Shown here in pieces: positions 48,536-62,720 of a DNA stretch of 64,000 nucleotides. The notes below the pieces were generated by a model. The model saw only the letters and a list, made by a program, of their open reading frames with translations, was not told where the DNA came from and did not search any database. Where the stretch lies: positions 82,572,060 to 82,636,059 of the forward strand of contig OY740767.1 in NCBI GenBank assembly GCA_963513935.1, given 5' to 3'. The position numbers and the translations under genes were made by a program. Positions within the stretch are counted from its first letter, which is position 1; each line of letters starts with the position of its first letter. Source of the stretch: Aphrophora alni. Lineage: Eukaryota; Arthropoda; Insecta; Hemiptera; Aphrophoridae.

Positions 48536-51500
48536 AATTACTATTAATTTGGTATCGCAAATTTGAAATTGTGATTAAATCATATTCATAAAATACAATC
48601 TTAATTCGAAGGCTTTACAAATAATATGAACTAAAAATGAAATATTTTTTGTTATTTTAACACTTTCTAATACAAGTGAAATTTGTTTTATGTTGAAAAT
48701 GTTGATGTATATTTTTATTTATCATATGAGAAAGAGCCTAACTACGTCTGAATTTGTATTCAACACTTTTATTCACAAAATCCTATTCTGAAGATACAAT
48801 AATAAACAACAAAAAATGACTTCTCTCTATGTTTCGTCGCAGAAGTTACTAATACGATCCCGTTTCGAACCTAGGTTGATTACCTTGGATAACCTGCTTT
48901 GGATTTCCTGTTCATGAAATTGGACTGAATCACACCAAATTCTTAAAATTATTTATGACGTAATATTTCATCGCTACGAAAACAACAAAGGTATAATTAA
49001 ACCACTTCTTCCTTACAAGCATCGTCGAGTGCCAATTAATTAGTTCCAACCTTAAAAGAATACAATGATTAAATTTGCTACAAATTACAAAACCATGTTT
49101 TTAAAATTAGCTCTGATTCTAAAGTCACTGTTAGTTACAACACAAACTGTGTTAATGGATTAATATATGTGATTTTATTTTTAATTAATAATTTATATTA
49201 AAATATGTGATAATGATAATTAAATCATTTTAATAACGATAGCACTAAATTATAAAAGCCCACTAAAATATAGCAGATATAATTAAATTGATTGTTTATA
49301 CATAATCTTTTCATTATACTTTAACTATGGGTAATTAAAATATTATATGCAGACTAGTTTAAATAAATACTTATTATTATTTCTAAAAAATAATTTATGA
49401 TGCTCTAGTTTATCTGTTTCTACTACTATAGACTTTGTATTTCAAATAATACATAAACCACAATTTCAATATGCATTGTTTTTTTTTTAACAAGTAGCAT
49501 TATATCTTAATTTACTCAGTTATGTATGTTTTCAAAATATGACAATTAATTTTTTTTAAATTTCCAACCTTTTCTTTTTAAATTGTATTGAAATTTAATA
49601 TTGCATAGTATAATTGTTTTATTACCCTTAAATATTCAGTATATATTGTAATTATAAATGTGAATGAACTGTTGCTGTGGAATTATAAACAACAATGAAA
49701 TTCGAAGGTAATAATGATTAGGCCTAATAATTTATTTATCAGTGCTTTATATTATAATTATTATTTATTTTACTTTTATATAGTTATACACATAACTAAA
49801 ATATCTTAAAGTAAATTTCTATGAGAGATTGCAATACTTTCTTGAAGGTTAATGATTTAAAAAAGAGGATTTCAAGACAAAGTCTGTAGTCTGTTATTCA
49901 GTTTTGGTTTAGGACTATATATTGGTAATATCTCTAGATTTATATAATTCCGATCGTAATGAAATATGCCCTTCCACACCACTGAATGAATTTCATATAG
50001 GCGATTGAATAAGATGATAATCCAAAATTTGGGTAAATAGTATAAAAAAGACAACCCCCCCTTCAAATTAAATATTGTAACGTTAAATGTTTTAACTTTG
50101 TCATAATGTAATGTTTTGATTTATTGAGCTAAATCGTTGAGATTTTTCTTTTAACAAATATGGTCACAAAACCCAAAATGACATAATTTTGGAAATTTTA
50201 ATTTTGTGTAATTGTATCGAAGTTTGTAATTTATATATTTTTAATTTTAAAATTTTGATAAGTGGGCTAATTTAATTTTGATATATGATGTCTGGAACAA
50301 GCAGAGCGAGTCGATTCTATATTCTAGGTTGATATTCGGGAGGGTGTTTGGATTTTCAAAACATAAAACTTACAAGGCTTTACGCTCACTTCGAGTTAGA
50401 ATTTAGAAATCGTGACATGGCTCCTGCAAGTACTTTGTTTAGCTTTTTCGTCCAAATATGTGCAAGTTAAGGTTAATGCATGAGTAGGATATAGAGAAAA
50501 ATTTATTGGAATTCAATTTATTTACCTCAGAGCAAATTTGTATCTTTCATGAGCTTTAGTTTGAGTTATAATTTCAATGGGCAGTTATTATTTATCAGCA
50601 TTTTAAAATTCTGCCATTTTATTGATCAACCAGAACTAAGTTAATAATTGATATACTTTGATTCTCTCCGTCAAACAATCCTTAATTATTCATCTAACAT
50701 GATTACTGGTTTCGACAGTATTCGTTGACGTCATAGATCTATGGCCTCAAATAGTTCCTCTTCAATCCTCTTCGAAGTGAAATTTAAAATGTTTTTTTTA
50801 AACAAGAAATGAAATCCATAATGGTATAAGCTATAAATTAAATTAAAAAAACTTTCAGTTATCAGCAAGTATTTGACACAACTACAGTACTACAAGTCAC
50901 TTCATTTTTGCATTCATATATCTTAGTGTTCTCGTTTGTAATATGTATAATGATAATATATAGCTTGATACTATAAACATAGTTCTCTCGATCGTGGAAG
51001 GCGAAGAAAGGGGGTCCATACTTTGCTTAATTAATTACTGTTAAATTTGTAAGTTATAAGAAGCATTAAAAAATATTTAAAAATTAAAAAATACTCAAAG
51101 GAAGTAAAATTACAATTTAAGAGGACCTGACGGTACGCCGACTTGCTCTTTACAAAAAAAAGTGGAAATGTCTGAGAAACGTGTGGTCGAGTGACGATGC
51201 CCAGGGAAAACGTAATTAGGGTTCTCCCCTTTTTACCTTATAAAACTTCAATTTTATGAAAGACGTGAACTAGACTTTTTATGGTATGTGAATTCATTAG
51301 ATTTGGGGTTTGAAAATATTGTTGTTGTTTTTTTTCTTCAGTTTTTGTCTCAATATTATTATAGTTTATAGATTATTGATAATATTATTATTGTCTTTTC
51401 TAAAATTATGTTATACTTGTGTGAACGAATAATTGTTTATAAAATCATATTTTACAATTTCTTGACCACCTCATATTGTACAATTAATATTTTATATTCC

Positions 51501-54500
51501 CTTGATCTGTTGAATGTGTTTTATTGTTTTCTAGAAAGGTATGATGCGTTACTGGTAATCTTTGGAAAGTTGATTACCAATCTTCAACAAAATAATTGTT
51601 CTTTCTACTTTCTACTAATAAATTATTTAATGGACATATAAATAGAATGATTTGGGGGTTGAAAACTAAAAATAGATTAAAATCTGGGGATAAAAGGTAT
51701 CTGTATTATTTTAATCGCAGTGAATACAATAGACCAAATTTAGTGCACATATAGACCAAATATTGCGCTAAAATAACTATGAATCAAATGGAACTGACGA
51801 ACAACTATGGAAGAAATGCAGTGAAAGAATAGTTTGGACAATGCAATGCAAATATTTCATTTTCATCAATTCTGAAGGGATTTAAATTTAGATGACAACG
51901 ATAAAAAACTGTATAACAATAATGTTGTACTTGAAAAAACTGTATAACAATGAGTACATCACAGAGGTACATGGTATAAAGTAAGGAACATAAGTTGATA
52001 CAACGCAAATATACGTTCGTCTTACAATCATCAAATTTTTGTTTTCGTTTCATTGTTTCTAAACTTCACGTAAATATTAACAGATATTCTGTTTTTTGTT
52101 TTGTTTTTAACGCTCATTTAATATTACTGTACAGTTTATACGCGAAATATATCCTTGCATTTAATGTACAAAAATCATGTAAATTCAAGTTATTAATCAT
52201 TTATATAAATAACAAGTAACACCTTTCCGGAAAGTTAAGTTACTTTATTTGGCGCTTTACAATAATACTGACGATTTAAAGTTTTTGAGGCACCCAGTGG
52301 GCTTATAGAGTGAACCGATCCCCTGTATGGTGAAGCCGAAATGCCAATTTGTCAGTGGCTTTGAAAGCATGAGTTGATGATGTGCCTGCGACATATGCAG
52401 GCAAGGGATTATCTGTGCACAATAGCAGCAGCTGCTTGTTAGAGCCTCTACCTGCGTCTCTGTCCTCCAATCACAGTTCTTCTATAGCATTATATACTCC
52501 CTTACTAGTTCATTTGTTTTTCTAAAGGATTGTTTACATCATGGTTGACGTCCAACCATTGTTGGGTATTGGAAATGGAGTCAACAATAATGGTTTTTAT
52601 TTATAAATTTAATTTAAAAATATGTAATATTAATATTAAATTTTCATTTGTCAGTTTAAAGGTTTATAGGTTTAAAATATAGTTTGTTGTAACAAGTTTT
52701 TTTCAATGTTACAATGTTGGCAGTCATAAATATAATTGTAGGGAGACGTGCTTTTCTTATAATGAAGAGTTCCAGATACAATTCTGTATAAAATTAACAC
52801 ATTACGCATGTTTTGTAAATTGAAATAAAGGAATGTTTTCTACAAAAAATACTTATATAATTACAAAAACAAACAAATAAACCTCTTGCTACATGAAAAT
52901 CTTCGACAAAGGTATAATGAGTATTATTTATGTCCATCTATGCCGGGCATAATATAATATACAAAGTATATTGTATTTAAACAAGTAATTAACAATATTA
53001 TATTGACAATTAACTTTTAAAAAATAGAAAAAAATATCGTTGTAAAAAGTTATATTTGTATCCATAAAACGGAATTATATAAGCTCCGACAATAAATAAA
53101 ACATTTATAATAGAAAATTGTATTTTATTTTATTTGATAATTGAAGTAACAATTAGTATTGCTCATTTCGATTGAAAAAGGAAAATATTTGTATAATACA
53201 TTTCAACGGAGGGTATTGACAAAGGCTTTAGCCCTTTTTCAATTTAAGTGCATATATAACATAATAAGAGAACAAGTTAATATAAAAACAAAAAAACATG
53301 TATAATAAGAATTAATACATTGTGTCGGCATCAGCAAAATCTAATGTAAAACAAAACCGAATTCTCAGCTGGAATTTTCATTCATCCGGTTGTATATCAA
53401 TATAGAGGTGTAATAAATATAGCCAATTATCATAAACATGATCAGTACATGGAGTTGTTTCACGGCGATGGTTTACAATCCTGTGTGGGTAGCCATTGGC
53501 TTTTCATTCCAGAACTATAAAGAAGTATAGTTTAACCTTTCCTAGTTTTAAAAATGTGTACTTATAATTCATTATCCAACTATTCCAAGTTAAAAAGTAA
53601 TAAACGGTAAAATCAAACAACTATAAAAACACACAAAAATATACAGTAAATAAATAAAAAAATTGTAAAATTTAATTTATGAAATAAATATAACACATAA
53701 TTAATTATATTTTACAAAATTATCCGTGATAATAAGTAATTACAAAGTTTAGTAGCTAGTGACTATATTAATAACTTCAACATTAAATGATATGTATCAT
53801 AATTATCAGGATAAATTTGTACATTTAACTGTATGCATACAAAACATACACTGGGAATTTTCTTGTGGCGGTGACTTCAATAGGTATATTATTCTTAACG
53901 TAAAACCTTTCACTAAAACAATTAGGCTACATGTCCTAACTAAGCAGTTATGATTATTTTAATTTGCTTTAAAACAAATGATAGTATATACTTTAAATTA
54001 CTACAATATCATATTTATGTGTAAAACGTCATAACTAACCCGAAGAAAACAATGTTTATTTTTTATTTCACTCTGTTAAAAGAGTGTGTACAAAATAAAA
54101 TAAAAGTCAAAGTCAGTGGTCAGACAATAAGAGGTACCGGTACAAGTTTGACTAACTCTGTACAAAACATATATGTTATTGTGACAATAGTAAAGGGGTG
54201 TGGAAGAGCGGTTAGGGAAGTTTCAAGTACAATTAAGACGCCAAAAAGTTGAAAGCAACCCTATATTTAACCCTAACATAGAACCCCTTTTACAGCGCCG
54301 TATGGGATTTAAGATACTGGTTTAATACTAAAGCCAATGAATTTATGATTAAGTGTAAAATTAAGTGATAAGTTTCGTTACATATTATGAATGTTAAAGA
54401 GTTTTGTAATATAGTAATAAGGAATGTCCGTTTTGACTACTGTGACAAGGATTTCTTAACGCAATGAGAGAGTTTGAGTTGTAATGTAGAAAAGAGTTTA

Positions 54501-57500
54501 TTGTCCTTCTATTATTTTAACATTTACTATTTTTACAAACATTATTATACAGACCTGTAATTGTTGGAAATGTGTATCGTAAGTTTTATATAATGGTTAT
54601 TAGAAAGAAATGTATATTAATTCCGTTGTTAAGATAGTATTAAATACAAGTTTTGTTAATAATTAATTATTAGTTTGAGGAAATATGAAGTTGTCTTAAC
54701 GTATTATACAGGTGTCATTTAAAGTAGACAATGTGTTTAATATTGCTTTTATATATGCAAATAACAGATTCATGTTTATTTTCTTTGAACTGTTTTTATA
54801 GTGTTGTTTTCTTGAGTTAAATTTACATATAGAGTAAGAATGAAGGGAATGCTGTATGGAATTCAAGTTTTTTGTTGTTAAATCAAACAAAAACCTAACA
54901 GTAATTACTAGAAATAGTTATTTTTTATTTTTACTTACTTTCTGAAATAAAGCAATGTTATTATTTTAAACTATAAATTTACTAGAAATAGCTTCTCACG
55001 ATATGTAGGCTAGTAATTACAAAAAGTATATACATGCAATAAGTAATATACTTATACATACTAAATTTCTAGATATTAATGTGTATGGTACGATTGCAAG
55101 TGTATTTGAGCTCATGGATGAATTGGTCAGCTGGTAAGCGTTGAACTCCCTATTTAATCATCATGGAAATAGGTCAAATTATTAATTATTACTATTTATA
55201 TTTTATCTGCTGTAGTTATCTGTAGAGAAAAAAACATTGGAAAATTTACTGTAAACCTATAGAAAATAAAAAAAGAGTGAAATAAAGTTAGTTAAATTGC
55301 AGCACAATTTCATAGGAAAACAATCAACAATATAAGTGTCAACACATAGTTAAAACATTTTTTTAAAACTAAATGTAACATTAAGAATGCAAAGTAATTA
55401 CTAAATATATTAAGGTTGACTTACACTGTTGTAATTTCCACTCTGTCTAACCTAACCTAACATAACTTTTTATCAAAACCATTACAGCATACCGATCGGT
55501 CTTTATTCTAATTGATTTAGAACGTAGTGCAATTTGTTTTAGTTTTTTTAGTAGTATAGACAAAATATTGTTTTGAAAAAATCGATTTTTACTTTTTCAA
55601 AAAAATATGTTTTAGGCTCCCAGAACAAAAATACATGTTTAACAAAAAATATGTCTGCCTTTCACCCGAAGAAACCAATTAAAACAATCTTTATTAGTCG
55701 AGAGGTTTTGAAAAATACTGGTTCGGGATTGTAGGTCAAAAATGGAATGAACTAATTGGCCGTATCAATTTTATAACATTTCAGTGAAATCTGTTTATTT
55801 TTGACCCGATGTATTAAGTTGTATCTAATAGAAACTTTTTGATTTGGCAGTAAATTTAAAAAAGAAACCAAAGTGAATAATGATTTCTACGAGTTCATTT
55901 GGGACTGTCCCGAAATAAACACAAACCGTAATAGCTGCATCTAGTTTGGAGTACATATATACCACAAATTTCACGTTTTGCTTAATTTATTGTTGAGGAG
56001 ATGTCATCGGTTATTTGTTTTTATTTTAGCAATAGTTTTGTATATGAGTGTAAGAAAAATGTGGTACACAGTTTATATTGTTAAAAGTAAAATTATTTTA
56101 ACAATAAATAACATTATTTAAATAATATGTATTTTGTAATTACATTTTGGACAATTTTGTAAGAGAAGAAAACGTCTTCGTAAACGCTTAGTTTAAGTGG
56201 TAAAAAAACATATCGGTTCAGACGAAACCGGTTGGCGAGGAAATTTCCTTTCATGAGTTTACATAACCTAGTTATTTAACAAACATTCATTTAAATTGTA
56301 AATTTTGCTTTATTTTCAAGATTATTTGATGTTTAAAAGAACAGAAATATTCATTGTGCAGTACACAATACTTACTTTAGGATCAAGTAATTTCTATTGT
56401 AAAGTAAAATATTAGTGTGTGTCCTACATGTGTTGCGATGTGTGGGTGAGCGCGCTCGTGTGTGTGACATTGTTCAAGGAGATAAATATATTCACTAGAA
56501 TATTTTACATTATATTTTAATTAGCAATATTCCATTAGTTTATATAATTTTATGTTTGTAACCATAACACTCTTTATGCTCCTACTGAGAAGTTAGTGTC
56601 TAGATTATTAACAAGGACCAATAAAATGACGGCCATGTTTATTCCTGTGGCAACAATAGGTCACATTTTCCGAACCGTTACCTCTGTATTGTATCAAAAC
56701 ATAAGTGCTGGGTTCCACTTCAGCTATGAGGATTAAGCCAGGCTATTGTCAACACTTCGTTATATGGGATTATGCAAGGAAGGGATCTTTGAAAATTAAA
56801 TGTAAAAATCAAATCTAATGGCGTGTTTAAGTGTAAGTAATACCTCACACTTTCTAAAGGCTACAATGAACGTAGATAACACATACAGAATTGTTATTAT
56901 TTAGTAACTTTATTTATCTGCAAAAACATTTATATTAGCTGTACGTATAAAGCAGAAAATCGGACTGAATGTATGTGAAAGTAAATCTTCACATTATTAC
57001 GTGTAGGCTATAGAGTTATTATTATTATCATTATTAGAGGAGTCCAAGACTTATTTTAGCTCAATGTTAACTATATGTTAGATAATATCCACAAAATACT
57101 AAAGCTAGATCCTTATATATTCTTTGTATTTTGAAAGTGAACTCTTTTCTATTTCGGCATAAAGTGTTTTTTGTTTGAATTAAAAAAATAAATAATCAAA
57201 TAAATATAATTTTTTATTTATTTTCTTTAAAAAGTTTTTAATTTGTCTGTAGTATGTCTTAAAATCCCTGTGTAAGGAACTAGTATTCCAACCCATTATC
57301 TTGACATACACATTTGGTCTATATATCTTCAACGGTGTTTGAAATATCTGACATCTAAACACAAACAAATGGATTTACAGAAAAAGATGAAAATTGAACA
57401 AAATATAAGTCAATTGTTTAAAAAAGTATTGAGTTTTTTCGTTATAGTACATACGCTAAAAATTTAACTAATTTGTATTAATTTGTATATAAAATCCAAC

Positions 57501-57854
57501 GATAATAACTCAATATAACGTATAATAACTCAAACTTCCTGGCATTGTACTTTAATTAAAATCAAAAAAGTCGATTTTTTTATAAATATATTTCGGTTTA
57601 AAAGATAAAAATTGGAATCATTTGCTAATAGCATATAGATTTTTGGACGTTTTTCAGATAAAGAGTTTACCAAAAGTAATGTACATACATATATTCATTA
57701 ATCGAACAAAAAACTTTAACGTCTATTTTGAACAAGACAAGAAAGACTCATTCATATGAAAGACAAATATTAAACTCAAATATTTGTCAAAATCTTGAAC
57801 AAATTTTCATCACTTATAGTAATATTCGTATCTTTTTTATGAATTATTTTTCAA
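48536..57854. other. AT-rich DNA, no gene recognised
   Basis: Mostly AT-rich filler. A GC-richer patch at about 52240-52510 contains a CCTGC-ACATAT-GCAGG hairpin but no clear open frame. A SINE-head-like TTGGTCAGCTGGTAAGCG lies at 55122-55140 with a weak B-box-like AGGTCAAATT near 55171. The words AAAAAACTGTATAACAAT recur at about 51904 and 51936. Confidence 0.45.
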
Positions 57855-58118
57855 TTAATTAATTGTTGTTGGTATTGTAGTTTTAACGTTGACTAAGGTC
57901 GTGGCTAAATTGATGCTGTCGTCACTCTCCAATTTAATGTAGGTTACATTCTTTATAGTTTGTACTTTAAGTCTTACATTTTCCATAAGTTTTCTCTCTG
58001 AGTTTCTATATTGTTTCTTCCTGACGTCCGATTTCAATTTCTTAATGTCGTTCCTCTGCTTCATTGGAAACTTGATTTGAAGTTGTGAGATCGTATTTAA
58101 CACAATTATACTCACCAA
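57855..58118 (-). CDS. Hypothetical small Lys-rich frame, low confidence
   Basis: An 87-codon frame beginning MVSIIVLNTISQ with a strongly charged middle (Lys/Arg/Glu-rich from about residue 19 to 56) and a Thr-rich end. It stands out because it is less AT-rich than its surroundings and uses a varied set of third positions. No family is recognised. The ATG sits in ATGGTGAGT-like context (TGGTGAGTATAAT), which also looks like a splice donor, so the start itself is doubtful. It could be an exon, a retroelement remnant or chance. Confidence 0.22.
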   Translation of the reverse strand: MVSIIVLNTISQLQIKFPMKQRNDIKKLKSDVRKKQYRNSERKLMENVRLKVQTIKNVTYIKLESDDSINLATTLVNVKTTIPTTIN

Positions 58119-60150
58119 ACAGTTTAAATTATTAAATTATTCTAAATTAAATCTAATTTAAACGAAAATCTACATTTTATTGGTTCTGACTTTAAATTTA
58201 AATTTTCCGTAACTATACATTCATTTTTCTTGAAATGTGGGTATATTATGTATCTCTCCCCTCAATATAATTTACCATTACTAGAATACCCAACGTTTTT
58301 ATTTGCAAAAAAAACTATCTAAGAATGACTTTTCAACCTTACTAACACCTTTAATCAAATAATATTTAAAAATTATTTTATATAATTTGTATTTATTAGC
58401 TTCAATATGACAGACTTAATTTTTTTATAATACAATCCTTGTTTCAAATTTTGGATTTTTTGAGAAATATTTTGGGTTATAGCTTTCACATTGTTAATGA
58501 CTTAAAATGTATTTCTATACATTTGTCGTATGTTAGTGCTACTACTCATTTATCCAGAAGAAAAATTAAAATACTCAAATTTTTTTAATTTGGTTGTTTT
58601 TTTATAACATTTTAATTTCTGTATTAAACTTGCATAGCTTTGCTCAAGAACTACAACCTTGGCTTTTGGCTCTTGTCATGTTATCACATTGAATATTAGG
58701 GTTATCCGAAGCTGTCCTTCTGACATTAATTAATTCTAACATACGAGTATACATTGATCAAGTCTGTTTCATACTGCTAGTAATTACATAATGACTCGAT
58801 TAACTGTTAGTGAACTCTAGTTGGGGCGAAATCGGGAAAGCTCGAGCGATTATAAGAGTACTTTTTAATATAGTCGGTTTTGAAAGATGATAGAAAATGT
58901 AGTTTAGAAACGGACTTGATTGTGGCAGGTGGAGTACCTAATCGTGAGCTTCCAAGTCTCCTTTTTGGTTAAAGAAGTAGAAGAATATTTCTAAACAAAA
59001 TTATTTTAATTCTCTATTGTTGGTGTTCTCAATTGTTTTGAAATATTATAAAACAAATTTGATTAGGTATTGCTACATAACATGTAACATATTTACCTAA
59101 TACTCAAGGAATTGTCTAAAGAAAATTGTAATATATGTGGTGAATATTTACATGAAAGTGTACATAACGCCATTCACAATAGGTGTGTGTAAAAATGTTC
59201 CATTCACGTGAATAGATAACATTCCCATGTGACTGCCAATAACCTATATGGAATGGCAAACCGATTTTTTGGTAATCATACATCTTTTAAGATATGAAAC
59301 ACTTATTTTAATTAATTTTCCTCTACGTCTTATCAAGTCTGGAATAATTACCGTCTAATCGATCTGTCTAAACTTATAACATCCTGACAATAAAGTCACA
59401 AACTGTAAATAATTAGCCTCAGAAGAATGATGTCCGGTTATATCATAGATGAAATTAATACCATTCATTAAGAAGAGACAAATTGGGCGTCGAAATCATC
59501 TTACGATCTAGTCAATAAATCTGAACAAATTGGATTAAATCGATTTGCAGCCTACTACCACCGCCCGCTGTTTGAATCCTATGGCACGCCTAACAAGCAT
59601 GGCCTTATCCAAGGTCGATGGGGTAGATCATGAAATTATTGAATCAACACATATGCAAATTATTTAAGTCGTTTTGGAGACATCCTTGAAGGAATTTATG
59701 TTAAGGTCAGTTTCATACAAATTAAAAGGACAATTGATTAGTTAAGGAGTACAGTATATTTCCTGTAAACGAAAGGACTGCCAGATTCTAAGATACCGAT
59801 TTAAAGATCTTATGGATATATATGATGCATTAAGATAATGTAATCACGTTTGTTACAACATGTTAAAATATAAGATATATTTTTATTTTGATATTTATAT
59901 TCTGTCTTTTATATTTACATAAGCAACACAAATCATAAAGTCCCCATATTTAGACGTGTTAACATTTCAGAACATGTATTAGCATATTGTATTAACATAC
60001 TTTATGACTGTTTTGAAAGGATGTTAAAAATATTTTTGTATTGTCTAATTTTATGTTGCTTATAATCAGTTTGCAATCAAACATTACATCAACTATTTTG
60101 ATAAAAATAATAATTTTATGGTTCATAATGTGACTTGCTTAATCAATTAC
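58119..60150. other. AT-rich DNA, no recognised feature
   Basis: A slightly more GC-rich patch near 59540-59640 has no open frame. Nothing else was seen. Confidence 0.5.
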
Positions 60151-60159
60151 GTTTACTTA

Positions 60160-60371
60160 ATCAAACGTGTTTCAACGGCAAAGCCGCCATCCTCAGTGAT
60201 ACTTGAGCTACAATAACAAAACTATAACTGGTTGTATGTGTCTGGATGGTTTTGTGAGTGTACCACAACTAAGTATTAAGAATTAGTTATTAAAACGTAG
60301 TCTTGTATTGCATTGTACAAATAAAGTGTTTATTTTCTAAAATTATATTTCCTTTCATTTGATGATTGATG
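60160..60371. mobile_element. Small dispersed repeat, relative of the 47.1-kb element
   Basis: The right part (60291-60371: AAAACGTAGTCTTGTATTGC...ACAAATAAAGTG...CATTTGATGATTGATG) aligns with 47244-47330. The left part carries GTTTCAACGGCAAAGCCGCC followed by ATCCTCAG, which on the minus strand reads CTGAGGA, a short GC stem-loop, then GAAAC. Two copies in one window indicate a repeat family. Outer limits are approximate. Confidence 0.5.
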
Positions 60372-60784
60372 TTCAATACGTTAGATTGAGGTTGGGTTTT
60401 TATTTATTAAAAACATGTTAAATATTTTTTGTCATTTTACAAATTATTTAAAAAGTATGTCCATATTGTTATGGTAATTGTTTACTTTGAAGTAAGATGC
60501 CTGAGAGTCCCACCTACATAAGAATAAAAAGTTAAATCCAAACAACAAGACTTGTTATTGCAAATCACTAAATGCAGTTTTTAGAGGCCTATATTTAAGA
60601 CTTAAATATACATAAACAAATATGGTATATTTTTTGTATAAAGTTGGAAGTTGTATAAAGAATACTCATTTAGTGATCACAGAATAATTATAGTGAAACG
60701 TATGCGGAGGAGTAGATGGATGTGGACAGATAAATCCAGACATATGGACTGGGAGGTCGTTGATGAAAAACTGATGATGGCACT

Positions 60785-60808
60785 TCAGAGAGAGAGAGAG
60801 AGAGAGAA
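60785..60808. repeat. Short (GA)n run inside the R1-clade relic
   Basis: About 24 bases of AG dinucleotides, giving the RERERE stretch in the translated frame. Probably a slippage expansion in the dead element. Confidence 0.85.
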
Positions 60809-61284
60809 CTTGGAGAGAGTGGCACTGGAAGCCAAAGTAGGGTTATAAAGCATTTGTAGAAGTAGTGATTGTACGATCGGTACCGAGGGTTAGGAACAGG
60901 GGGAAGAGAAATATAAGTTTTTGGTGTAAGGAAGTGGACGTAACCAAGACGAAATTCCTAAGATCAAGATGAAAATACCATAAAAGTAAAGAAGAGATAT
61001 GAGAGCTTTGGTACTGGGAAGATCGGTAGAGAGTCAGAGCATGGGAAGAAACAGACTGAATGGGGTAGTAAAAAGAGTAAGAAGAGGGAGGTGGAGGGAA
61101 TTTGTACGTGAAAATGAGAAGGATCCATGGGGCATTGTGTATAAGCTGGTGGCTGTTAGACTGAAACTGTGAACAATTATGTCATTTTTAAAATTAGAGG
61201 TAAGATATACGAGGGGCGGAAAAATACGGGGGAGGCTCTATTAAATCTTATATTTAATCGGGAGAGAGGCAGGAGGCTATAACT

Positions 61285-62720
61285 TTGGAGGAAATTTCGA
61301 AGGCAATTGGATGGATGAAGAATGGGGAGGGCACTCGGAAGATATGTTATAACGGTGGAGGCTTGGCGACGACTTTGGCCAGCGATGATGTACAAAGTAT
61401 ATTTGGAATATGCCAGGAGGAAGGTGTGTTTATGGAGGAGTGGAAGAAATCTAGGATAACTAGCCTCCTTAAAAGACTAGATCAGAATAAATCCAACACA
61501 AAATCGTATAGGCATGTGGCGCTACTGTCCGCGATGGGAAAATCGATGGAAAAAGTCATAGCGATTAGATTGATAGAGTTGATTGACAGAAATGGATGAC
61601 ACAATAACAAACAATTCGAGTTCAGGGTGGGAAGGTCAACAGAAAATGTGATTGCAATAGTGGTGACCTAATAACGCAATCTGAGGCGAAGTACTGCCTA
61701 TTTCTGGCGATAGATATCGGGGGAGCTTTCGAACGTGCATGGTGGTCTGCTATTCTTCAAAGCTAGGCAAAAAGGAAGATTCCGAAAGACTTATATTAAT
61801 AATATGAGATCATATCCATACTGGGGCCCGTGCTTAGAACATCCTATATATGACTGTTAGAGATGCATATTCCGGAGGGAGTGCAGGAAACTGGATATGT
61901 GGATGATGTGGGATACGTCATAGTCACGAAATTTTGATTGTAAATGGGGGAGAAGTGGTCATAGGTGTTTGAAGTGGAGCAGGAAAAAAATTGGAGGTTT
62001 CGAAGACGAAGACAGTGGGCCTGGTGGTAAAGGGGTGGTTGAGAAGGAACTCCCTAATCAAGTTGAAAGGAAATAAAGTACAGATCGTAGAACATATGAA
62101 ATACCTGGGAGTCTGGTTGGAGGAGCTTGTTCTTCAATCGACATGTTCATAAGATAACAGAGAGAACAGAGGCGCTGTTCTTTAATATTAGGAGAGTGGC
62201 AGGTGCAGAATGGGGGGAGTAAAGAGAAGCGGTCTAAAAATACTTTATAAGGAGTATAAAGTTTAATTAAGTCGATGGTGACGTATGCGTCGGTAGCTTG
62301 GGATACCGAGCGACCAAAGTGATCATTGAGAACAAGTTGTTAAGCGCTTAGGGAATAGGACTTATATTAATTACTAGGGCTTACAGAACCGTATCGGTGG
62401 ATAGTATGCCAGAAATATGTGGAGTGGTTCCGATAGAGTAAAAGGATATGTTAGACCAAAAGAGTAATAAGGGACTGAGTCTTGGAGAAATGGCGGGGCA
62501 GAAGGAGTGGAATGATGAAAGGAAGAGAAATGTGGCATTGGATGCGAGACGTTAGAGAGGTGATTCGGAGTTTTATTGAGTTGGATAGATGGAAGATTTT
62601 ATTCCTGACGATACATGGGAAATTTAGAGATAGATTGAAAAGATTTGGATTGGTGGAGGATGAATTTTGCCGTTGTGGAGAACGGGAGACGACAACTTGC
62701 ATTTGTTGTGGAAGTGTGTG
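61285..62720 (+). pseudogene. R1-clade reverse transcriptase and C-terminal domain, broken
   Basis: The first open piece (61285-61599) reads EEISKAIGWMKNGEGTRKIC, later GVFMEEWKKSRITSLLK and SYRHVALLSAMGKSMEKVIA, matching RT fingers motifs ('-WK-ar--LL-K', 'SYRPI-LLs--GK-lEk'). After a stop it continues QFEFRVGRSTENVI and then LFLAIDIGGAFERAWW (motif A; the '-AFD-' Asp is now Glu). Next comes TGYVDDVGYVIV (motif C, Y-DD present), then KYLGVWLE, TYASVAWD and CRCGERETTTCICC (a Cys-rich C-terminal motif). Frames change between these pieces, so no enzyme can be made. The neighbouring linker at about 61075-61170 belongs to the same protein. Confidence 0.85.
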
